Positions 1-5,136 of a stretch of 32,534 nucleotides of DNA are shown one piece after another. The stretch is from assembly GCA_017471045.1 (NCBI GenBank), contig JAFUWZ010000029.1, positions 1-32,534 on the forward strand. Direction: 5' to 3'. The notes below the pieces were generated by a model. It was not told where the DNA came from and did not search any database. It saw only the letters and a list, made by a program, of their open reading frames with translations. Position numbers and translations under genes: made by a program. Numbering within the stretch: the stretch's first letter is position 1; each line of letters begins with the position of its first letter. The stretch is from Bacteroidales bacterium. GTDB taxonomy: Bacteria; Bacteroidota; Bacteroidia; Bacteroidales; UBA932.

Positions 1-737
1 ATGAAAGCGAAGGGCGTAAACTCCTTGTCGCGGATGAGAGCCGCATGTACCTCGCTGATCCTGTCGTCATTCTCGTTCCTGCATATCTGGAGGATGGTCT
101 CGGCCTTGTGGTTGAGCTCGGTTCCGATATGGCCGCGGACATTGTCGTCGCCCTTGTTCAGATGCAGGACGGTATGGATGTGGAGATTGTATTGACTGGT
201 CCATTTCATAAGCAGGCCAATCACTTCCGCAGACTCAGTTGAAGAATTGATATCAAAGAGAAGATCCCTTAGTCCGTCAATGATGACAAGGCCGACATCC
301 GGCCGCTCAGACAGGGCAAGCTCGATGATCTGCCGTCGGTCGAGAGGGGAGTACTCTCGCAGCATCACGAACTCCAGGCGTTCGTTCTCCTCGTCCGGAG
401 GGAACCCTGACAGCTCATTGATCCTCTTCAGGACCTTGTGACAATGATAGGCGCTCTGCTCCGTGTCGAAGTATAGGACCCTGCGCTTGCCTTCGGGGAA
501 AGTCGGTTCGTAATTCAAGATCCTACGGTTGGACAAGGCTGCGGCAACGATGGCGCAAACATTGAAGGTCTTCTTCGACTTGCCCTTGCCGGTCGATGCG
601 CTGAAGTTGCCCAGCGTGCTGATAACTGATCCGTTTATCTTGATGACCACGGGCGGCGTGGCGAACTGGTCGCCGACATGGATGAGTATCTGTTCCCAAA
701 TCTTGTGGAAGTTTTCGCGGGTGATTCTTGATTCCAT
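1..737 (-). CDS. RepA/AAA-type ATPase of a mobile element (3' part outside window)
   Basis: The open frame runs from an ATG at 737 off the left edge without a stop, giving 245 residues. It looks like the RecA/RepA-like P-loop ATPases (AAA_25 type) of Bacteroidales mobile elements. Residues 49-58 carry a P-loop variant (TGKGKSKKTF) after a beta strand. A hydrophobic strand ending IIDGLRDLL (about 151-160) is the likely Walker B. A later stretch, HTVLHLNKGDDNVRGHIG, resembles the sensor/switch region. Such proteins are thought to be replicative helicases or initiators for the excised or mobilised element; that role is inference from the family. It follows the HTH gene by 26 bp on the same strand, so the two are probably co-transcribed. 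No Shine-Dalgarno sequence is visible. The C-terminus, and any primase or relaxase gene beyond it, cannot be seen. Confidence 0.75.
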   Translation of the reverse strand, partial: MESRITRENFHKIWEQILIHVGDQFATPPVVIKINGSVISTLGNFSASTGKGKSKKTFNVCAIVAAALSNRRILNYEPTFPEGKRRVLYFDTEQSAYHCHKVLKRINELSGFPPDEENERLEFVMLREYSPLDRRQIIELALSERPDVGLVIIDGLRDLLFDINSSTESAEVIGLLMKWTSQYNLHIHTVLHLNKGDDNVRGHIGTELNHKAETILQICRNENDDRISEVHAALIRDKEFTPFAF

Positions 738-763
738 GATATGATATACCTTATGTGTTGAAC

Positions 764-1222
764 TCAGATCTGCTTTTGGGAGAGGCTGTCATGCATCGTG
801 ACATGAACGTTTACAGGAGGGACGGCGGCCTCGGAGTCCCCTTCAAGTTCCTCGCGTGAAGGATTCCTGAACCGTCTCAGCCAGGTCTCCAGATCCTCCC
901 TGAAGAACAGATATCCTTTCCCGGGCGGAGTATAGACTGGAAGCTGCATCTTTTTGACCGCCTCCCTTAAGGTGAATATACTCACCCCAACGAACTTGCT
1001 TGCCTCCTCCGTAGTGAGGAAGGTCTTCAACATGAACATCTTCTCCTCGAAACGCTTGAAGAAGGTGACGAGCTCGTCCAGTGAGCCGAACCTGGCGAGG
1101 TATTCCTCAACGGACTGGAACTTACCAAGTAGGAGTTCGATGTCCGTCTTCTTGCTGAGGAAGTCCGGGATTCCGCTGGCCCTCTCGATCAGTTTGAGAA
1201 TCTCATTAGAACTGAATTCCAT
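764..1222 (-). CDS. Excisionase-like helix-turn-helix protein
   Basis: A 152-residue protein. The N-terminal ~85 residues are charged and predicted helical. Residues about 88-140 form a MerR/excisionase-type winged HTH (HTH_17): FLTTEEASKFVGVS, then TLREAVKKMQLPVYTPPGKG, then YLFFREDLETWL, which is the wing and C-terminal helix. Small proteins of this type act in Bacteroidales elements as recombination directionality factors or as regulators of neighbouring mobilisation genes; which applies here is inference. The long N-terminal extension is larger than in a minimal excisionase. The gene lies between an unknown gene and the RepA-like ATPase, all on the minus strand. A TAnnTTTG box and a strong inverted repeat sit directly upstream (1250-1289), suggesting that it starts a transcript and may be autoregulated. 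Confidence 0.75.
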   Translation of the reverse strand: MEFSSNEILKLIERASGIPDFLSKKTDIELLLGKFQSVEEYLARFGSLDELVTFFKRFEEKMFMLKTFLTTEEASKFVGVSIFTLREAVKKMQLPVYTPPGKGYLFFREDLETWLRRFRNPSREELEGDSEAAVPPVNVHVTMHDSLSQKQI

Positions 1223-1249
1223 ACGCGATACATTTTAGTAGTTACGAAA

Positions 1250-1284
1250 TTGCCCTCCGCAGGCGCAGGGCTTACGGAGGGCAA
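1250..1284. repeat. Perfect 10-bp inverted repeat in the leader of the HTH gene
   Basis: TTGCCCTCCG (1250-1259) and CGGAGGGCAA (1275-1284) are exact reverse complements separated by 15 bases. One arm overlaps the end of the -7 box of the minus-strand promoter at 1282-1289. The whole repeat would lie at or just after the start of the transcript, about 28 bases before the HTH gene's ATG. It could be an operator for the HTH protein or a leader hairpin in the mRNA. It has no T-tract on either strand, so it is not a typical terminator. Confidence 0.7.
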
Positions 1285-1289
1285 AGGTA
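1282..1289 (-). promoter_or_regulatory. -7 promoter box (TACCTTTG) for the HTH/ATPase genes
   Basis: Read on the minus strand, TACCTTTG matches the Bacteroidota consensus TAnnTTTG. It lies 60 bases upstream of the HTH start codon, giving a start point near 1275. I see no good -33 TTG at the usual distance. Confidence 0.45.
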
Positions 1290-1294
1290 TATCG

Positions 1295-1324
1295 TACTAT
1301 CTTAAAGTGCCACTTCAAATAGTA
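1295..1324. repeat. Imperfect inverted repeat between HTH gene and unknown gene
   Basis: TACTATCTTAAAGTG (1295-1309) pairs with CACTTCAAATAGTA (1311-1324) around a central C, with two mismatches and one gap. The inner AAGTG-C-CACTT is perfect. It is upstream of the minus-strand promoter at 1282-1289 and downstream of the stop of the 1351-2013 gene, so it could be a regulator site or an mRNA 3' hairpin. No T-tract follows it. Confidence 0.5.
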
Positions 1325-1350
1325 GTATCAAACGTACTGTTACTCAAATA

Positions 1351-2013
1351 CTAACCTTTTATAGTATTTCTAGCAGTTCTGATTAAGTCAACCCATCTGT
1401 CAATCCGCATCTTGGCCGGACGGTCCTTCATTCCGTACCGGACAAGAGCGACCGACAGGTCGTGCTGGTTCAAGTATTCGCGCCCCCTCGACCCCATGAT
1501 GAGACGGTTGGTCGCGATCACAAGCTGGTAGTTGGCAGTGATCAGACCGTAACTGTTCATCTGGGAGAAGAAATACGCCAGGACCGTATTCTTGTTGGCG
1601 ATGAGAGGGTCCTCGTCGTTAGCTGAACACTCGTTGAAAAGCCGCGCCATATCCTCTGCCGAGACGGGCCGGCGGAAAAGAGGGATGTCATTGGCCGCCT
1701 GGGTCAGGAGGGTGAGCACCTTGTCACTGAAGAAGCACTCGAAGTTGAGAGACCTCGCCTTGGGCCTGTCGCCGCCCTCCAGCATAAGCTCACGCATACA
1801 GGAGAGGAAAGTCTCGCGGTCGGACTCTCCAGAGTAGTACTTCCGGACAAGATCCTCACGGTCCATCAGGAGAGCACCGATCCTCCCGAGGTTGACCTGG
1901 TGGTCGTTCCTGACAGCGGAACTTCTTACGGCGTGGAAGGTGTGGGAGTTGATGAAATCGTCACGGAAACGGTCGTAGGAAACGCCGCCTTCCATGACGA
2001 CCTTCTTGAACAT
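1351..2013 (-). CDS. Unknown element protein, possibly 5'-frameshifted
   Basis: I do not recognise the family. From the ATG at 2013 it is 220 residues, predicted mostly helical and charged, with no membrane segment or signal peptide. The same frame stays open and protein-like upstream to about 2150 but has no start codon there. An ATG at 2128 begins a frame that would join it if one T were removed from the five-T run opposite 2096-2100. The joined product would be about 259 residues, with the added stretch reading SKRGAYAGDEGLFCLWQEAL. So either translation really starts at 2013 or the gene carries a one-base frameshift. It lies between two other unknown or regulatory element genes on the same strand. 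Related genes next to Bacteroidales integrases would settle its true N-terminus. Confidence 0.6.
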   Translation of the reverse strand: MFKKVVMEGGVSYDRFRDDFINSHTFHAVRSSAVRNDHQVNLGRIGALLMDREDLVRKYYSGESDRETFLSCMRELMLEGGDRPKARSLNFECFFSDKVLTLLTQAANDIPLFRRPVSAEDMARLFNECSANDEDPLIANKNTVLAYFFSQMNSYGLITANYQLVIATNRLIMGSRGREYLNQHDLSVALVRYGMKDRPAKMRIDRWVDLIRTARNTIKG

Positions 2014-2095
2014 GGAAAGGGCTTCCTGCCAGAGGCAGAAAAGCCCTTCGTCGCCTGCATAGGCACCTCTTTTAGAATGAGATTGCTTACTGCAT

Positions 2096-2100
2096 AAAAA
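2096..2100 (-). other. Five-base homopolymer, candidate frameshift site
   Basis: On the minus strand the run reads TTTTT in the context TCTCTTTTTATGCAG. Upstream of it the ATG at 2128 gives 13 codons before TAA. In the neighbouring frame the sequence is open into the 1351-2013 gene. Removing one T fuses the two into one reading frame. This could be a real mutation, a programmed slip or a sequencing error. Confidence 0.4.
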
Positions 2101-2153
2101 GAGAGATGAAATAGGATTCGTTTTCCATTTCTTGTTTGTGTTTTATATTCAAC

Positions 2154-2187
2154 ATGGTGTTTTGAAATTTGCTTGAAGCAACACCAT
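2154..2187. repeat. 8-bp inverted repeat between two element genes
   Basis: ATGGTGTT (2154-2161) and AACACCAT (2180-2187) are exact reverse complements with an 18-base spacer, which itself contains the small palindrome GCTTGAAGC. It sits in the gap after the stop of the 344-aa gene. No T-tract follows, so it is more likely an mRNA hairpin or a protein site than a terminator. Confidence 0.45.
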
Positions 2188-2198
2188 AGTACGATATA

Positions 2199-3233
2199 TC
2201 ACTGTTCATTCCTTGCAAGCGCTATGATTCCGTCGATTACGACGACAAAGTCGAACTTTTCCCGGCGTTTCATCACGTAACTGCCCTGGGTCTTGAGGGT
2301 GCTATAATTCAGAGGGTGGCCGTTGTAGGTGAAACAGTCACAGACCTTCTTGTGGATGTCCGGATTAAGCGGTTTGAAGAGCACCATGGCCAGATAGACG
2401 AGGGAATTCTTACCGTCCGAGGTCCAGTTGATAGGGGAATAAGGATAATCCGACAAGTCCAGGATGGATAGGAAGTTCTCAACCCGTGTATGTTTCTCGA
2501 TGTACCCCATGCGGCGAAGAAGTTGGAAGAGCTTGGTCGCCTGTTTCTCGGACAGGTCGGTCTTCAGTTTGGATTGTTTGGTCTTCGGTATCACGAGAGT
2601 CCACAGATTCGACTCAGGATACAGTTGGGCGATTTCATAGATCGCCTTCCCCTTGGTCAGCGGGATGATGCAGCGGTGGAAATCACATCCCCAAAGCTCC
2701 TGGAAGTGGCACCACTTGTCCCGCACTCCGTATCCCATAATCGCGTTGAATGCCGTCGCGATCAACTTGAGCTGGAATCGCTCCGTTCCCTTGGCTGGCA
2801 TGAAGTCTTCCGTAAGGAGCCCGGCATCCACGGACCGCTGCAGCAGCGCCTCCGACTTCTCATTGCAAAAGAACGGTGTGAGCTGGCCACTTATGCCCCG
2901 GTAAAGTTTGTTCCCATATTCCCGTAACTTATCCAGCGTTTCGGCGAGATTACTGAGGATGTCATCATATTGTCGGCATTCATGGCCGGATTCAACGTAC
3001 TCCCTGATCGTTTTCGAATCCGTCAGCTGCATGAGCGGCTCAAAGAGAAGACGGTCCTTGTCCGTATCGACATACGAAATGATCTCGGCTGCGAGCAGAT
3101 CATAGTCGAGACAATCCGCCAGAGCCAGATTGAGAAGGTCGTCATTCCCGACCATTATGGCATAGCAGACATTCCAGGAATGTTTGCGCAACAGGGCCGT
3201 GTTGATGGCCGTTTTCTGTCTTGTGATCTCCAT
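2199..3233 (-). CDS. Unknown 344-aa protein downstream of the integrase
   Basis: I do not recognise the family. The protein is soluble, with no signal peptide or membrane segment, and is predicted largely helical. It has a cysteine/tyrosine-rich middle (around KWCHFQELWGCDFHRC, residues ~173-188) and a basic C-terminal region. It starts 27 bp after the integrase stop and has an unusually good Shine-Dalgarno, AGGAGG, four bases before the ATG. It is therefore probably translated from the integrase transcript. Genes in this position in Bacteroidales elements are typically poorly characterised accessory proteins. A role in excision, transfer or host interaction is possible, but nothing in the sequence shows it. 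There is no obvious frameshift or truncation. Confidence 0.65.
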   Translation of the reverse strand: MEITRQKTAINTALLRKHSWNVCYAIMVGNDDLLNLALADCLDYDLLAAEIISYVDTDKDRLLFEPLMQLTDSKTIREYVESGHECRQYDDILSNLAETLDKLREYGNKLYRGISGQLTPFFCNEKSEALLQRSVDAGLLTEDFMPAKGTERFQLKLIATAFNAIMGYGVRDKWCHFQELWGCDFHRCIIPLTKGKAIYEIAQLYPESNLWTLVIPKTKQSKLKTDLSEKQATKLFQLLRRMGYIEKHTRVENFLSILDLSDYPYSPINWTSDGKNSLVYLAMVLFKPLNPDIHKKVCDCFTYNGHPLNYSTLKTQGSYVMKRREKFDFVVVIDGIIALARNEQ

Positions 3234-3237
3234 GTAG

Positions 3238-3243
3238 CCTCCT
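3238..3243 (-). promoter_or_regulatory. Strong Shine-Dalgarno (AGGAGG) before the 344-aa gene
   Basis: Reading the minus strand, AAAGGAGG is followed by CTAC and then the ATG at 3233. Most genes in this window have no such sequence, as is usual for this phylum, so it stands out. It fixes the start of the 344-aa gene and hints at a different translation history for the element. Confidence 0.65.
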
Positions 3244-3260
3244 TTCTTCTAATGATTCTA

Positions 3261-4430
3261 CTACATGGAGTCAAAGATAGTGGAAATCTTGTTTACCGCC
3301 TCCTGCTTACGCGAATCAATCAGATGGGCGTATATCTGAGTCGTGGAGATCTCTCGGTGTCCCAGTAGCTTAGAAACGGTATAGATGTCGGTCCCGGAGC
3401 TGAGCAGGATGACCGCGAACGTATGCCGGCTACAGTGAAAGGTGAAATCCTTCGTGATACCTGCGGAGAGGGCCCAGCGTCGCAGTTCGACGGATGTGTA
3501 GGCGTCATACCTGAAATGCGGGAAGACCTTGTCCGTCTGAGCGGCGTCACCCTGGACGCCCAGATATCTCTCGGCCGCCTTGGGGATGTCAAGGTATTCC
3601 TGCCCGCCGGTCTTCTTCTGCTTGAAGACCAGACGCGTGTACTGGTCGAACTTACGAACCTCGCCCCAGGTCAGTTTTTGGATGTCGCTCTTGCGCAGTC
3701 CCGTGAAACAGGCAAACATGAAGGCTCGTTTGAGGTATGGGTCGCGGCACTCGGTCTCGGAGAGCAGCTTCACCTCTTCCATGGTAAGATACTGGCGCTC
3801 CGCCTCCGAAGCCTTGAACCCTTGAACCGCATCGGCTGGATTGGAATTGATAATCCCGTCCTTGAATGCCTGGTTCAAGCACGCCTTCAGCTTGTTGAAG
3901 TACGATACCTTAGAGTTCTGAGACAGCCCGTTGAATTCCCCGTTCCTCGGAGTGTTGGATACCTTGAACGTATCCTTCTCCACCGTATCGAGGAAGCTTT
4001 TGAATCCCTGCACCCAGCGTGGAGTGATATCGCCGAAAGTGGTGGACTCCTTGCAGTAGATCTCCAAATACTTGAGGCAGCTGCGCCAGTTGCCCCAATT
4101 GCCTATACTGGCCTTGCGGTCCTCAAGGAGGAGCCTGTAGTAGGGGAGAAAGAGAGTCTTGCTGCCTTGATTTGTACGGTCACGGTTCCCGTGGAGCAGC
4201 TGCTTCTCCTTTTCAAGCCGGATGGCCTGCGCCTTGGACATGGTAAGGCGGTTCTTTTCCTTGATGGCAAGGGTGCTTCCGGGAAGAAGGGTCAAACCAA
4301 TGCTCTCCCGGACCCTTTCGCCGAACTGGACATAGTCCAGGAACAGGATGGTGTTCCCGCTGGCGCTCGTCCTCTTACGCAACTTCACCAGCTGTTCGGC
4401 ATTCACTGTGGTTCCATTAGCCATAGTCAT
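3261..4430 (-). CDS. Tyrosine site-specific recombinase (integrase)
   Basis: The recombinase inserts and excises the element through a covalent phosphotyrosine intermediate. From the ATG at 4430 it has 389 residues. Residues ~1-95 form the arm-type DNA-binding region common in Bacteroidales integrases. Residues ~95-205 form a SAM-like core-binding domain. The catalytic domain carries R246 (CFTGLRKSDI), a lysine at ~272, H332-x-x-R335 (FHCSRH), H358 (LLGHRE) and the nucleophile Y367 (TTQIYAHL), so the active site looks complete. The frame extends to an ATG at 4520, but that extra stretch is unlike family N-termini; 4430 or 4424 is a better start. The gene begins about 690 bp from the mnmE stop and is transcribed away from it, with the repeat-rich flank between, which fits an element inserted at the mnmE 3' end. 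Confidence 0.93.
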   Translation of the reverse strand: MTMANGTTVNAEQLVKLRKRTSASGNTILFLDYVQFGERVRESIGLTLLPGSTLAIKEKNRLTMSKAQAIRLEKEKQLLHGNRDRTNQGSKTLFLPYYRLLLEDRKASIGNWGNWRSCLKYLEIYCKESTTFGDITPRWVQGFKSFLDTVEKDTFKVSNTPRNGEFNGLSQNSKVSYFNKLKACLNQAFKDGIINSNPADAVQGFKASEAERQYLTMEEVKLLSETECRDPYLKRAFMFACFTGLRKSDIQKLTWGEVRKFDQYTRLVFKQKKTGGQEYLDIPKAAERYLGVQGDAAQTDKVFPHFRYDAYTSVELRRWALSAGITKDFTFHCSRHTFAVILLSSGTDIYTVSKLLGHREISTTQIYAHLIDSRKQEAVNKISTIFDSM

Positions 4431-4719
4431 TACTGTGATATGAATTAAACCCCGAAGACCGTGCATAGACCTTTCCTGCACGCATCCAATCCCACCGCAA
4501 ATATACGCACTTTGGGTCAATTACACAAATTTGAAAAGGAATTTTGAATGGAACTTTAATATTTTCTTAAACCATTGTTTTACAATTATTTATAAAGTTT
4601 TCAAAATCAACAATTTTTGGTTTTGATTAAACATATTTACCCAAACAAAAATGTATTCTAAAATCCTCCGGAAACATCTTAACATTTGCGAAATCCAAAT
4701 CTGCCAAATAAGCTGATTT

Positions 4720-4758
4720 TGGCACACGAGAGCGGTAAATGGCACACGAGTGGCACAC
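4720..4758 (+). repeat. TGGCACAC repeat cluster A (three direct copies)
   Basis: Exact TGGCACAC copies start at 4720, 4740 and 4751, all in the same orientation. The first two extend to GGCACACGAG. Start-to-start spacings are 20 and 11 bases, close to two and one turns of the helix, as expected for proteins bound side by side on one face. Confidence 0.8.
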
Positions 4759-4808
4759 AAAGTTGATTACACCCCAGGAAGAGCTGTAAATCAATATCTT
4801 GATGGTAA

Positions 4809-5027
4809 AAAGAAAGAGATCTGGGGGACTGGCTCGTCGTCATCAAGAACTATGACATAGCAGTGTTTATCGAAGACAGAACATTCTATCTGCGCCCCCA
4901 TATCGGTAAGTTTTTGTGCCAAACGGCCTTTTTCTTGGCACACGCTGGCACACGTGTGCCACGCTGTGTGCCAAAGCGCCCTCTAGCTCAAACTAGCTCA
5001 AACTTAACCGACCTCAAGTCGAACTAG
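4809..5027 (+). pseudogene. Possible remnant of a protein-coding gene
   Basis: A stop-to-stop open frame of 72 codons without an ATG. Its first part (4818-4910) reads like real protein (GDWLVVIKNYDIAVFIEDR, then TFYLRPHIGK). The rest runs through the TGGCACAC repeats and does not look like protein. Just upstream, another frame (from about 4763) reads VDYTPGRAVNQYLDGKKKE, so a frameshifted fragment of one older gene is possible. I cannot name a family. Confidence 0.25.
4916..4973. repeat. TGGCACAC repeat cluster B with 16-bp palindrome
   Basis: Exact direct copies start at 4936 and 4946. Exact inverted copies (GTGTGCCA) lie at 4954-4961 and 4966-4973. The inner pair abuts to make the perfect palindrome TGGCACACGTGTGCCA (4946-4961). 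A further partial inverted copy, TGTGCCAAA, lies at 4916-4924 and matches the end of the last site. Neighbouring sites are 10-12 bases apart. Confidence 0.82.
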
Positions 5028-5116
5028 CAATGAACCCTTTTCGGATTATGAATTTCAGCTAGTTTCAACTGAAATTAGTTAAAGTTAAACTTTAGTCAGA
5101 AAGTCGTAACTAATTG
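4984..5116. repeat. Direct and inverted AACTAG-like repeats next to mnmE end
   Basis: TAGCTCAAAC is repeated in tandem (4984-4993 and 4994-5003). Related motifs follow: GAACTAGCAA (5021-5030), AGCTAGTTT in the inverted orientation (5057-5065), TTAGTTAAAGTT (5075-5086) and TAACTAATT (about 5107-5115). They fill the space between the TGGCACAC array and the likely attachment core, as arm-type or core-type recombinase sites would. Confidence 0.5.
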
Positions 5117-5118
5117 AT

Positions 5119-5136
5119 TTATTTGCCGATGCAAAA
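5119..5136 (-). other. Likely attachment core in the last codons of mnmE
   Basis: The last 18 bases of mnmE read TTTTGCATCGGCAAATAA and encode FCIGK-stop. The same five codons plus stop are the known integration site of SGI1-type islands in trmE/mnmE of Gammaproteobacteria. Here a mobile element end with an intact integrase begins directly after the stop, so the core of the site very probably lies within this stretch. The second, distal copy would be to the left of position 1 and cannot be seen. Confidence 0.6.

Larger units (their letters stand above)
4431..5118. other. Gene-poor attachment flank between integrase and mnmE
   Basis: This 688-bp stretch has no complete gene. Its first ~290 bp (4521-4710) are markedly AT-rich. 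Then come two clusters of TGGCACAC repeats (4720-4758 and 4916-4973), a possible gene remnant between and across them (4809-5027), and a run of AACTAG-like direct and inverted repeats (4984-5116) reaching the mnmE stop. Arrays of short repeats beside an integrase gene and a likely att core are typical of recombinase and accessory-factor binding regions; that role is inferred. I found no tRNA and no clear TAnnTTTG promoter for the integrase. Confidence 0.6.

Noticed and set aside
4521-5118. tRNA gene as integration target, CRISPR array, or IS element in the att flank
   Set aside because: No cloverleaf or tRNA-like 3' end is visible. The repeats are too short and irregularly placed for CRISPR, and there is no transposase or terminal repeat pair.
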